Below, in pieces: positions 1 to 13,200 of a DNA stretch of 64,000 nucleotides (positions within the stretch are counted from its first letter, which is position 1; each line of letters begins with the position of its first letter). The position numbers and the translations under genes are program-made. Location: the NCBI GenBank assembly GCA_963922205.1, contig CAWUHX010000062.1, positions 930,001 to 994,000 on the forward strand. The letters are read 5' to 3'. Under the pieces are notes generated by a model that made no database searches, was not told the origin of the DNA, and worked only from the letters and a program-made list of their open reading frames with translations. This DNA is from Romanomermis culicivorax (taxonomy: Eukaryota > Nematoda > Enoplea > Mermithida > Mermithidae).

Positions 1-62
1 ATGGAGTCAAACTGCCAGTAGCACCACTGCTAATGGGTGTGCTGCTAAAAAACAGTGGTGAG

Positions 63-473
63 CATACATGCACGTGGGGGTGTTTGACCCCCAGCAGATT
101 TTTATTGACCTTCAGCAGATTCTTGTTGACCCCCAGCAGATTCTACTTTTCCAGCAATGATAGAGAAGATGACGAAGTAAAATGAGCAAGGGGGAAAAAA
201 GTCGTCATAAAAATGGAAATGACATTGTAGTTTGACAATTTTTCTAAACAAATCATACTTGATTCCAAAAAAGTAACATGGAAACTTTAAAAAGTGCTGT
301 CTAAGCAAATAGTTTCACATATCTGACTAATATAGGTTGAAGAATATGCTGCTTGGATGTTAGAAGACTTTCTGAGACCTTTCTTTTCATTATCAAGAAT
401 GAAAAAAAATTTTGTATTCCACCCCCTGTCCTGGCTGCCCCCCCCCGCAGAATTTCTATGCTGTGCATGTATG
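63..473. mobile_element. hAT-type MITE, family B copy 1
   Basis: A 411-bp element with inverted ends CATACATGCAC and GTGCATGTATG, flanked by a perfect 8-bp direct repeat GTGGTGAG (55-62 and 474-481). Terminal repeats of this form with 8-bp duplications are typical of hAT transposons. It contains repeated AGCAGATT stretches and encodes nothing. Related copies lie at about 13118-13479 and 13488-13852. Confidence 0.85.
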
Positions 474-481
474 GTGGTGAG

Positions 482-1369
482 AAGTTTTTTCTGAAAAAAG
501 GTGGGAAATTGATGAAACCCAACTGAAATCTGAAAAGTGAAAGCATAAACAAAAAGTGTCAACAGCACCATAACATGTTTCAAAAGACAAGACCTTAGTC
601 TTGTGCCCACATAATAGCTTAAGGAACTGTTGCATTGACTAAATATAAGTTTTTGGGCCAAAAATAGAAAAAAACGACCAACGAATACACATTTCGCTGA
701 CTCAATTAATTATTGACAATTATGTAGATTGTAACACTGCTTTTATGCAATAAACTGTACATTCATAAAAATGCAATCCTCACAGTTAATGTTTCCTAGT
801 CAATATATATATTTGATTGCATAAAATACTAGCGGCATATTTGTAATTAGCATCATTGATATACCCATGAAATGATCGTTTAAGTGTACAAATTTCGATA
901 AAAAATTTGACACTCCGTTTCAAAATATTCGATTTTGTGGAAAAATATTGACATAATCGTAATCAGCATCATCATTTTGGTCGATGAAATTCAAATTTTG
1001 GGAAACTTCGAAAAAAGAATTCCGTGCTCCCTAAACTCCATAAGTTCCCATTTTTGGTTACTTAAATTGCTGAGAAGATTCCTCTTCTTTTCCAGCCATA
1101 TAGAGAATATGAAAATCTTGAACCATTTCTCACGCACAGCGCCGGAATGAAAAATAAATTAAAATATGTACCACTCTAATCAGAGAAATGTCAGCAGCAG
1201 CAGTCGTTATTATTCTTTCAATGGTAATACTGACTGTGTTGTTATTGAGCCTAATCTAGCCTGACTAAAATCTTCTTTTTTCCCCCATCTTTATGGATTA
1301 ATGACTCCGGGACATTAACATCAGAATGTTTGAGTAAGTTCATAAATTGCTCACGAGTTCAAGTTCATG
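482..1369. other. Intergenic AT-rich DNA, no gene seen
   Basis: No coding signal is supported here. Short open frames lack homology or codon structure. A degenerate GCGC hairpin of the dispersed type (CAGCGCCGG near 1137) is present, followed by a short CAG-rich patch near 1193. Confidence 0.5.
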
Positions 1370-3890
1370 AATCATTTCTCAGATATTTCAAAAAAACTTG
1401 AGCAAGCAATAAAACACTATCATATTGAAAGAGAAACTATAAGCTTGTTACACATGAAAACTTCAAATTATTTTATGACTACGTTAACCAGGGTCTAAAT
1501 AATAGGCAAGAAATCTCAGTCCTAAGACAAAATGATAAATTATTAACAGAAACTGAAGACATCCTAGAAGCTTTTAATAATTTTTTCTCCTCAGTCTTCA
1601 CAAAAGATAATAGAATTGAAACATATTTACATTTTAATTCAAATAAAAATAGATTAGCAGAAATAAGAATTTCAGATGATGATATTTGGCTCCAAATTAG
1701 AAGATTTAGAAATTCAAATTCAGTGGGACCTGATGGTTTACCGATAATAATATTTAAACCATTAGTCAATTATTTAGTTCTCCCATTGAAAAAAATTTTC
1801 AATATTTCAGTACTGACTGAAAGCCTTCCGAGCATCTGGAAAATGGCTCATGTGACTCCAGTTTTGAAGAAAGGGATCATGTTGTATTTGTAAAGTAGTT
1901 GAGCGCTGATGTGTCACAGGCAGGATTGGGATTCCAGGATTCGTCCTTAATGTACGTGTTTCCCACGCCCACGTTTACCCGATTAACTTTATTGCTTGTA
2001 CTTAAACCCAACTCTAAATATCTCACCAATTGAGGAAAAGATGTTTCCTTAATTGTCTCCCTAATTGCCTAAAAACAGAGAGGAGAGTTTTCTACCTTTG
2101 AATATTACGCAATCGAAAGAAAAGCAAAACTTACGTACAGGCGGGGGCGAACGAGAAAAGAAAATAAACAATTCACTCCCACGCACTGGGACGAGAAAAA
2201 TATACAGTTGCGTGCAGTGAGGTGACGAATAATGCAATGGTGGCCAGCCGGGCACACGTTTAATATAAAGGCATATAACAATAATAAAAAAAGGAATGAA
2301 TAATAAGACAGAGCCCAGCGCACGCGTACCGACGTGCGCTACAGTAAGACGACTGTTGATGGTCCGCGTTGCTCACTCCACTTGCTACCTGCGGGCCTCT
2401 TGCTTTCTTTAACAAAACAACAAAATCGGCACAAAACACACTACAACAATCACGAGTGAAAGTTTCAACTATCAGTCTGTATCTATAACTTGCGCTTGTT
2501 GTAGGATTCTTGAAAAAATCATAAAAGCTCAAGTGACCAACTTTCTTTCTGTTAATAATTGTATTTCTGATCGTAAGTTTGGTTTTGTGAAGAGAAGATC
2601 CTGCGAAACCCAGCTCTTACTGTTCTCTAAATACTTAATTGATAACATTGACAAAAAAAGGGCAGTTGATGTAATATATTTGGATTTTTCTAAAGCCTTT
2701 GACACAGTACCACATTCAAAGCTCATTGCAAAAGTGGAAAAATATGGTCTCAAGGGAAATTTATTGTCATGGATTACTGATTTTCTTCATGATAGACAAC
2801 AAAGAGTCAAGTTAAAAAACACCTTGTCTACTTCTCAAAATGTAACAAGTGGTGTCCCACAGGGCAGTGTTTTGGGTCCTTTACTATTCCTTTTATATGT
2901 CAATGATATAGATAACCTACCATGATCACCTGAAGTATGCTTGTTTTTGTTCGCTGATGATATAAAAATCTTTAGCTGTACTGAAAACAGTGGGGACCTT
3001 CAAAAATTTCTAGAATCTATTGTCAGATGGTCTGAAAGATCTCAACTAACTCTCTACTTCCAAAAGTAAGGTAATGCATTTTGGATTTGATAACGAAATG
3101 AAGAAATACAAAATTGACGACAGAATAATTGAGGATACTGACAATCATGTTAAAGATCTTGGTATTTTTTTAACCAAAAATTTTAAATTTGATGAACATA
3201 TAGGCCATATTATGAAGAATGCTTACTACAGATTATATCTTATATTTCGTCGATTTGTAAGCAAAGATAAATTTTTACTGACTAATGCATACAAAACATA
3301 CGTCAGACCTATTCTGGAATATGCAACTACCATCTGGTCACCCCACTCAACTAAGAACATCAGAGCCATTGAAAAAGTACAGAAATACTTCACAAAAAGG
3401 GTTCTCAGAGGTTTCTTATAATGATCGTTTAACCATATTAAAGTTAGAGACACTTGAAAGTAGAAGGCGTTTGAATGATTTGTTTATGTTATATAAGATA
3501 ATAAACCATGAAGTAGACGTAAAATTGAGTGATTTCTGCACCATTACACATTCTCAGACCCAGTCCAACCACAATTGGAAGTTAAAAACAGATATTCCAA
3601 GGACTGATATTAAGAAATACTTCTTTACAAATAGATTTATTCCTATTTGGAATAAACTTCCTGAATCGATAATAACATCTAGAAATAGTAAAATTTTTCG
3701 CTCTAAATTGGATAAGTTCAATTTTGGTCAACTGTAAGAGCTATATGCCTTTTTGACCAAGCACAGCATATTCGTAAATCTACTGCATATTTATTCTGTA
3801 TTTAATTAACTTATTTGTTTATTTTATTATATTCTCCTAACATTGCTTAGTGCCGTTGCAAATAAAATAATAATCATCATCATCATCATA
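1370..3890 (+). mobile_element. CR1/L2-like non-LTR retrotransposon (LINE), broken
   Basis: Reverse-transcriptase homology runs on the + strand. The N-terminal RT part lies at about 1480-1875 and includes the SVGPDGLP motif near 1720. The central part is 2460-2925, with SKAFDTVPHSKL and SGVPQGSVLGP. The catalytic FADD motif is at about 2951, in another frame after a TGA near 2923. The C-terminal domain (YVRPILEYATTIW) is at 3074-3737. The 3' end is A-rich and closes with an (ATC)n tail at 3868-3890, as in CR1/L2 elements. An insertion at about 1882-2448 splits the RT, and frames also break near 2925, 3070 and 3421. The element is dead. The 5' end is not visible, so it is probably 5'-truncated. 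Confidence 0.85.
1882..2448. mobile_element. Non-coding insertion inside the LINE reverse transcriptase
   Basis: RT homology stops after the VLKKG segment near 1875 and resumes near 2460. The intervening 567 bp is foreign. The flanks carry near-identical ATCATG and ATCACG, and the ends are weakly inverted (TTGTATTTGT versus, on the other strand, TTGTAGTGTG). This looks like a short DNA transposon or MITE, but the class is not certain. Confidence 0.55.
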
Positions 3891-4280
3891 AATGCGTATA
3901 TTGGCGTAATATTAAATTTTCTAAAAATATTGAAAGTTTTTGGAAAAAATGGATATTTTTCTCACTTGGAAAAATTGGTGTATCTCGGTTTTTTCGTATT
4001 TTCTATCCCAAACCACTGCATCACAGCAACTTTAGTAAGCTCAAAATTATAGCTTTTTTGACTGAAAGGATATAAAGTTTAAAAAACGGTTCCTCCCTCA
4101 CTTTTCTACAGTTGCAATGTGTTTTCAGATGCATCTGTGCAGCAAATTCTCTGTCCTTAATTTTAGATCATTCGCTGTCGACCTATTTAATCACGGTTAG
4201 AAATGTCGGTTCACGTCGATCCCGTCCTTGTCACTTTGCATCATCGTTTTGGACACTTAAGATACGACAGTAATCCGACC

Positions 4281-7200
4281 ATGGATCCAGAAATTATTCA
4301 CGTGAGTTTTTTCTGAATAATAATTTGTTCATCATTTATCTGAACCAGACCAACCATAGGGAATGTTACCACGGTCATAGGTTCTGAAATTTATTTACCA
4401 CCAGGGTAAGAATGACTCACTAGTCGAGTGGAATAGGAGAAAAATGACTTACTGGTACACAAAAATTTGGGAAGTGCAAATATTGCATAGCTGATTTTGA
4501 TGTGTGAAATTGGAAAAATTGACAGCTGCAGAGCACGACTGTTGTTTGTAGGAGACAAGCATTTTTGGCTCCGTACTTTGTCGAGATTATGTGGTCAGAA
4601 AATAGTTCTCCAGGCTGTAGAATAAAAAAAAATCAGAAAATTCTGTGGTGCATCCCGCTCCCGCCGGATACTATTTTGTAAGTCTTGGGATTGGGCCATG
4701 CAGTAGGTTTTCCCAAATTGTGGTTTAAAAAAACTTCGAAACAGAGGAAAATGTCGGAGATTCGACATGAAAAAATTGTCTTCGAAATGTACACCCCCTT
4801 TGACCTGACACTGAACAAAAAAAATCATGGCACGGGAGTAAAAGTACCACCCTCGCCATATACGATTTTACGCCTACCTAGATTTCCGACCAGGTCTGAT
4901 CTGAACTATGTAAAAAATATGCCACAACTCGCCATTGGAGCTGAACTGGGCAATATACAAATAGATTGATGTTCTAAAGCTAGATATAGGTAGCATCCAT
5001 ACATGCACAAGACAGAAAATCTGCCGTGACTCAAGGTACACAATTTTTCGAAAAAAGTCAAAAAAAATTGTTTTACATCAATAAGACGTCTTTTGTGGAA
5101 TTCAGGCCCAATTTTCTGGGGAGTAATGAATGATTTACGACGGGTCTAGACCCCCAGCAAACCCTCCTCGCATGGGATTGTATGTTAGTATCGCCAACAA
5201 GTTAAAATCGAGAGAATCTGCTGGAAATGAGTCGTTTTTATAAATTTGTGCGAAACATCAAAAATAATATCGATTTGAGAAGATTACTGATTGATAATCG
5301 AGATGTGGAACTCCAAATCATGAAAACTGTGCGCTTTTATCTTTTCCGGTGCGTAGCACCCGAGAATTTTTGAACACAGGAGCTACTGAAATGTTGGAAA
5401 ATGTATTCTAGATGTAATTTGAACCTATACTCAGTTTAAATTTTCTCTAGAAAAACGATGGTATCAAATAAGTGTATGGAGAAATGTGGAAAAAGTCGAC
5501 AAATTCATATTCATCGTGAAAATTCCAATTCTCACTATAAAGTGACGAGTTTTAACCACTCTGGCAGAGACATAGCAGATTAGTGGAAATAATCAAGGAT
5601 AACTGAGAAATGAAACTACATGACTTTTTAGCTGTGCTTCAATTTAGTTATAGTGAATATTATGAATTATTGTCATTGCCGGAGGAGCGCCGGAAAAATT
5701 TGAGATTTTGAACATCTAATACACAAAAATGCAACTTTTCATCAATGCCAGCAGTAGAAATGCCAAAAAATCTGTTCTATGCGGAAAATATCCAAACATT
5801 TTTCCGCACAGGCCAAAAAAAAGTCCGCACAGTGGAGAAAACCCTGACTGCAACATCAATGTTTTCAATTTATAGCTGAGCAGTAATGTAGATTCCTACC
5901 AATTAGAAGATCCAATTTTTTGATAGATTTCGAATTTTGATTGCCTGCAGATGAGGGCGTGTGGAAAAAAACCTGGTTGCAGTATTAAAAGTTCTCTTTA
6001 TAATAATAGGCTGTAAAAACGTTGGGTTCCATCAGAAATGTAATTTCTATTTCGAAAACTTGATAAAAAATTTCAATCGCTATTCGTATAGATTTTTTGT
6101 CACTTCTAAGGATTTAATCAATCGGCTGTGCAAACAAGATCGAAATGTTGATATGATCTTATCGGAGCGAAGTATTCAATTTATCAAGAATGAAACGGAC
6201 AGCGACTCTAAAAAGTGAGTTGATGCAGTTGGAAACAGAAAATAATTTTCCTAGTCTAAAGGGTCAAGACAAAGAAACGCATGTGTTCTTAGGCAATTTT
6301 ATCAAAATTCCTATGTGTTCTTAGTGAAATCCGGCTCAGAGATCGACCGGGACGAAAATTTTACTGGGACCGGGACGCGACCGGCATACCTAGGCAAAGC
6401 AAATTTTTTACGTAGCTACTCGATCCAAATTTCTTTAGGTTGGTTGTCATTTTTCAAAACGGTTGTTTCAATATTTTTCATAATTGCTTTTTCACTGCAA
6501 AATGCCCAATGTCCATCAATTATATGCACGCTTTCGAGCTTGTTTTGCATTCTAATGTTCGATTAGTCAGTAGGTTGTGAAAATTATCGGCGAAAATAAA
6601 AATTTTGAGTTTAAGGTCAGATAGTGCTGAATACAGCAGAATGAACAAAAATCTGGAAAGCAATAATCCGGATTTCCTACAAGCTCGACAACGGACATTT
6701 ATATTGACGACATAACTCTCATTCCAGCGCGCAGCGCCGGATAATTTTTCAGACTCGAATGCTGGATAATGAATTTTCATATGCGCATAATAATTCAAGT
6801 GCAAACGAAATATCCAAGATTGACAAACTCAGATCAATCGTTTTACATAAAGAAAACAATCAAAAGTTGAACAAAAATGAAAGTAAAGCATGCTCAAGTC
6901 TGTGCCTGTGCTAGAGAATAGTGAATGATAGCCAGAGCTAGTCTTTTTTGTACACTCTTTGGTAAATACATATAAAAAATGACAAAACTTCTTCCGGAGG
7001 AAATTTTCGCGCACTTAAATTTATGCTCTTCATACATGGCAGGCACGTATAAGATACGATATTGAAAAATAGAATTTTTTATAAGCTTCTCATACAAAAT
7101 GCTAGTGAACTTAGAATTCACGTTGTTTGTACGGCTGAACATGAATTTTCCTTTTAAAATCAAGATCATATGACTTGTTCATAAATATTGGTAAAAATGA

Positions 7201-10200
7201 ATTTTAACCAACTGTTACGTTATATGGCCAAAAAGACATTGTCTGCACTCAGCAAACGCATTTTCAAAGCTGGCTTAGATGAATCAGTCCAAGTAACTAT
7301 GAAAAACCATTTCTTTGTGTTTTACTGGTTTTAGAGCCTGGAAAAGTGTTCTCAGACCAATATATGCCGAAACTCTCCGTGCTTTGTACAAAAATCTCAA
7401 CAAAATTTTGTACGGAATCAAAAATATTCGTCCCATACAAAAAAACACTGAATAACCATTTGAATCATAATTTGCGCGAAGCACCAGATAGTTTTGTAAG
7501 AATGCGCCTCTGCATTTCTGAACTCTAAAAATTTCTTTTTGTCACCAAAAACAGTTTTGACGAAAAAAACAGTACTCGCAGATTTCTCATTCGGTTTCAT
7601 TTTGTTCCCTTTTTCTCATCGGATTTCTCTTTTCGTTTTGAATGCATTCGTACTGTGTTCCTTATACTTTAATTTGCCACAAGAAGAACTCCGTACTGAT
7701 CACTGATTTGTTGATGCTAGACGTCCCCCAATGTCGAAAATCTAGATAGGGATAAAATCGTATATGGTATAAGTAGTAAGTACTTTTATCATTCCCAGTG
7801 TGACTTTTCTCTGCGTAAGGTCCCAGAGGTGTATATTTTGGTGGCTCCATGAATGCAACAGATCTACTAACGACGCTGGGCCGTAGCCAGGAATTTTTCA
7901 AGGGATCGGATTGAGCGAAAAAAATTTCTGTGCCAGGGAAATTTCCACGGTTTTACATTCTAAAAGGCTGGAAAAGGAATCTTCATAACAATGAAAAAAT
8001 CAAAATAGCTCTAAATTTATATAAAGTCTTAGACATACATGCACATCATACATGTAATTGGGGGGGGAAGTGCTATGGGAACCTATCCCCGAAAATCGTG
8101 GACTATATGGCTAGCCATTGGGCGACCGCCCCCCGGGATTTTCCAATCCTATGGCTAGCCATATGGTAGCCCTAGGGACCCCCATACTTTTGGTCGGAAT
8201 AATACTGAAAAATGTCAATTTTTTGATGAAAAATGTCAATTTTTGAACAAAAGATGTTAATTTTTGAACAAAAAATGTCAATTTTTGAACAAAAAATGGT
8301 CAAAAACATCAATTTTCTCGCCGCCTCGCGCCATAAACACATTTTTTTTATCATTTTTTAGACAAAAATGACAATTTTTTGAACCATTTTTCGGACTTTT
8401 TTCGTGAAAAATCGAATTTTTTTCCTTCAGAGACCCCCCCAAATTTTGGGAGTTACTAACCCCCGGCCCTAAAAAAGTGACCCAGCCTCCCCCCCAGACC
8501 TCAGGGCTCCGTTACATGTATGATGCACAAAGAGGGGTTAGGGGGGTGAACCCCCATACCTGAGACCCCGGCCACCCCTGCTGGCCGAAAAAAATCGTCA
8601 AACACCTAGCGATCGTACGGGGACCCCGACCCCGAGCCCGAAAAACCCCGGGTAAAACCCCGACCCCGAACCCTGACCGGGGGCTAAATTTTAGGAGTCG
8701 GGGTTGGGCGTTTTTTCGGGGGTAGAATTTTTCAAGTTATTCAAAAAATTATTGAACAAAAAATTTAAAAAACGTCGTTGCTTCGTTTTTTAATTATATT
8801 ATATATTAATCATGTTTATGTTTATTTTTGAATCGTTATTCATGATTATTTTCATCTCTAAATACCTAATTTCAGGTTTTTTCAACCCCGACCCCGAAAA
8901 CCGGGGTTTGTCAACCCCAACCCCGACCGGGGGCGAAATTCTGCCCCCGTACGATCACTGCAAACACCCCCCTGAACTTTTTCCAAGACAGCTTTTTTCA
9001 TGATTTTTGTGCATATTTTGTATGAAAAGCAGGCCTGGAGAAATTTTTGTGTTTTTGCTCACCCACCCCGTCCTCCTACCTCCCAGGGAAAAAAGTCTAT
9101 GGACCCTCCCCCTGAAAAATTCTTGCCGTGCATGTCTGGTCTTAGAATGACGTTTTTATCGTTTTTCAATGCGGATTGCGAAGGTTCACGTTTCAAAACG
9201 TTTGTAAAACTTCAAAAGAAGCGAGAGAATATACAAAATTTTAATAAATGATGAAAAATCCTAATCATTAGCAAAATATCGACTCTGACTAGTAAAAAAG
9301 GGATAAAGGAATTCAATTGATAGAAACTGCTGAAGGTTAATTAGTAGGTGGATGTATACAGGCCCGTAACTAGGATTTTTTTTCAAGGGGGGGGGATCAT
9401 CAAAATGTTTTGACTTACTCAAAACTTGGCGAATGGAGGTCGTGCAGCGACCGACCAGTGGGCTGAGGGGTCCAGGGTGGCGCGCTGAAGCGCCCCCTGG
9501 TGGGGTCTGGGGCGAAGCCCCAGAAAAAATCAATTTTTAGCACTGTTAGTGCTCGAAAAATTTCTTAAAACACTATATTTAAAATACATAATTGAAAAAA
9601 CTCAAGATCAAAATTTATATTATAATTCATTGTGCATCGAAATTTATTCTTTGAATCGAACTAACCTGCTGATGATGCTACTGAAAGGTCTGCTGGCATC
9701 GACGATTCTGTAGAAGCGGTAGTTGACGCTAGTGTTACAACTGGATCAATATTTAAATAAATTTTAACTCATTAGAACGATGATACATTTTTATTCTAAC
9801 TAACCTGTTGATTCTGAAGGTTTTTGAGAATCATTCGCAGCACTAGATTCACGTGAAGAAGCTGAATTGGATGCTACACATTGACATTTGTTGTTTAAAT
9901 TCGAAGATGTAAAATAGCTAGTGATACGCTTCATATTGTATTAGATTCAAAAGTTGAAACAATCCCGAAAAAATTTTCATAAACTTCAACCCCTACTATA
10001 CATCCAACGCAAATTATAAAATACGTACAGCAAGAAAAAGCATGATATTACGTAGGAAACAGCGAAATGAAAGTCAATTAATATTCAACAAATGCATTAC
10101 ACTGTTAGACATGCAAATTTTACCTTTAACCCTCCATTTTTATGATTCAATAAAGGAATAGAAAAAAATTCACAGGTGCCAAGAGTAGTCCCTTGTTCAC

Positions 10201-13200
10201 ATACATGTGCTCGATCAGATACGCTAAAAATTTTTTTCGGATTTCATTTCAGGGGAGGAATTCCCCCTATTCCCCCCCTAGTTACGGGCCTGGATGTATA
10301 TATGCTAGCGTTCGCGCCTGATCAATGACTGCTATACTCATGACCCGTGCGAAGTGTCGGAAAATTTTCAGGTTTGAACCTTGTGTGAAGTTCGCCAAAA
10401 TGCATTTTTTCGGTTTTGAAATCAAAAAAACTTTTTCCACAAAGAGAAACATGCCCAAATTTTTCTCCTCATTTCTAAATTTTTCTCATCAAAAGATCCT
10501 ATTTGAGGAAAAAAGACTGTGCTCCGAATGAAACGAGAGAAAAAATTGTAAAGATTGTTGGAAAGTCTCATTTATCGAAAAAATATTGGCTTGTGAGTAA
10601 TATTAAAAAAAGAGGTGAGATAGGTAATTCAGTTGATTGAAACTGTTGAAGATTAATTAGTAAGTGGAAGCAGATATGCTAATGGCCGTGAAAAACAATG
10701 ACTGCTAGCACACATGTAATTGGGGGGAAGTGCTATGGGAACCCCCCCAGAAATCGTTGACCATATGGCTAGCCATTGGGCGACCCCTCTCCAGGATTTT
10801 CCAATCCTATGGCTAGCCATATGGTAGCCCTAGGAACCGCCATAGTTTTAGTCGGAAAAATACTGAAAAATATCATTTTTTTCATGAAAAATGTCAATTT
10901 TTGAACAAAAAATGGTCAAAAACGTCAATTTTCTCGGCGCTTCGCGCCATAAGTACATATTTTATCATTTTTTAGACAAAAATTACTACTTTTTGAACGA
11001 TTTTTCGGACATTTTTCATGAAAAAATCGAATTTTTTTTCCTTCAGGGACTCCTCCCCCCAAAATTTTGGGAATTACTGACCTCCGGCCTGAAAAAAGTG
11101 CTCCAACCCCCCCCCCCCAGACCTCGGAGCTCCGTTACATGTATGACTGCTAGTCATTAACTGGCGTGGAGCGAGGGAAAATTTTAAGATTTTTCTCAGT
11201 GATAGACAATCTTAGTGACAAAGCTCTGAGGGGGCGGGCGCCCCCAGTTCCCTAAATACTGCCTTGCTACGACGCGTAATACAGGTCACTTATTTATCAG
11301 TACCTTGGCCAATTTTACATTTAGCTTGCAAATTGGTAGTTTCTTAAATTTGTTTGTTGATGGCTGCTGACTCCATGATTGGTTTGTTGTATTTTCCCGA
11401 ATCGATTGGTTCTTCCCAGATTGGTTAGTTAATTGACTACCTGGTTGCTTGGCTGGCTTGATGGTTGACTTTATTGGTTATTTGTCAGGTTCAACTCCCA
11501 AACTGCTTGGTTGTACCTAAAATATGCTTTTTTTGGTCGACTACCTGATTGACCGTTTCCTAAACTTGTTGGTTGCCTCATTAAATGAATTTGGTTAGTT
11601 GTATGACTCCCAGGTTGATTGGTTGTTTAATAAATTGATCGTTTGCTTCCTAGGTCAGTTGATTGGTTGTTTTATATTGTAGTTGGTTGCTTCTCAGATC
11701 AGTTGGTTGGTTGACACGTTAGATTATTCGGTTGGTTGCGTCCCGAATCACTTGGTTGTTGTTGATTCCTGGATTTGTTGGTTGGATATTTCCCAGATTC
11801 ATTGGTTGCTTCCTATATATCAGGTCGTTGATTGCTTCCCAGATTAGTTGGTTGACCGCTTTCCAGATCTGTTGGTTGGTTGATACACAGATTGGCTGGT
11901 TGCTCTACAGATAGGTTGGTTGGTTGTTTCCCAAATCGATTGGTTGCTTCACAGATCAGTTGGTAGGTTGATTCGCAGATGGGTTGGTTGCTTCCTCAAT
12001 CAGTTAGTTGGTTGTTTCCCAAATCGGTTGGTTGCTTCCCAGATTTGTTGGTTGGTTGACTCACATATCGGTTGATAAGTTGTTTCCCAAATCGGTTGGT
12101 TGCTTCCTAAATCAGTTGGTTGGTTGCTTCCCAGATCAGTTGGTTGCTTGACTCACAGATCAGTTGATTTCCTAAATCGATTGGTTGCCCTACATCAGTT
12201 GATTGGTCGCTTCCCAGATCAGTTGGTTGGTTGCTTCCCAGATCAGTTGGTTGGTTGCTTCCCAGATCAGTTGGTTGGTTATTCCTCAAGTTGGTTAGTT
12301 GCTTCACAGATCAATTGGTAGGTTGATTCGCAGATTGGTTGGTTGACAATATCAGTAGCCATACTAAATTCTCGTTCACCAACAACATTACTGCATGGCG
12401 CGCATGCATGCTCGTAGGGGGAAGGGGGTAAATCCCCTTACCTGAGACTCTGGCCACCCCTACTGGCCCAAAAAAATCGTCAAGCCCGCCTGAACTTATT
12501 CAAAGAAAGCTTTTTAGGCTTTTGTGCCATACATGCACATAGGGGGCAGGGGTAAACCCCCTTACCTAAGACCCTGTTTATCCCCCTGGCTCAAAAGAAA
12601 TCGTCAGACAACCCCTGAACTTTTTTTAAGACAGCTTTTTTGATGATTTTTGTGCATATTTTGTATGAAAAACAAGCTTGCAGAACTTCTTTTGTTTTTT
12701 TGCTCGCCCACCCCCCTACCTCCCTGAATAAATTCTTGCCGTGCATGTCTGATGGTGCGCATAAATATTTTTTCAACTGGAAAAATATTCAACTAACAGT
12801 ATAGATAATATAAGTTCGATAGTAATTATTGTTTTAATTTTTCAGAAAACTAATTTTGGTTATAGATAGAAATTCGTTGTGTTTAACGCTATAAAACCCA
12901 AAATGTGAATCTCTGAATCGAATAATAGTTTGATACATGAATGTAATTCATGCTGAAAAAGTCATCAAGTTTTTACCCTCTCACAGCTCATTTTTTTACC
13001 GGTACCGAGACAGCTGTCCCGATCGATCCCTGTTTGGACTGAATTTTATCGTACTTGTTATGTAGATTTGATCGAAATTTCCCTTTGTTCAGAAAATTAT
13101 GATTTTATTGGGTGCCCGTGAAGGGTTTGGTTGGGTTTTGACCCCCAGCAGATTTGACGACCCCAGCAATGATTGACAAGATGACGAAGGAAAATGAGCA

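Larger units (their letters stand above)
8034..9138. mobile_element. hAT-type MITE family C, containing two other MITEs
   Basis: The ends CATACATGCAC (8034) and GTGCATGTCTG (to 9138) are inverted copies, and a perfect 8-bp duplication GTCTTAGA lies at 8026-8033 and 9139-9146. The element body is split by two later insertions, at 8047-8522 and 8607-8960. It is the oldest layer of a three-element nest inside GLE1 intron 2. Confidence 0.85.

Noticed and set aside
482-1369. Small ORFs such as 935-1150
   Set aside because: No start context, no homology and AT-rich random composition.
11320-12350. Regularly spaced repeats resembling a CRISPR array, and a long frame NQPTDLGSN on the minus strand
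   Set aside because: Repeats are contiguous with no unique spacers, unit length drifts, and the host is an animal. The frame is only the translation of the minisatellite.
12509-12527. AGGCTTTTGTGC before both family C copies (12528 and 14680) as part of the element
   Set aside because: At 14680 the perfect TTTTGTGC duplication fixes the boundary. The shared extra bases may be chance or a target preference.
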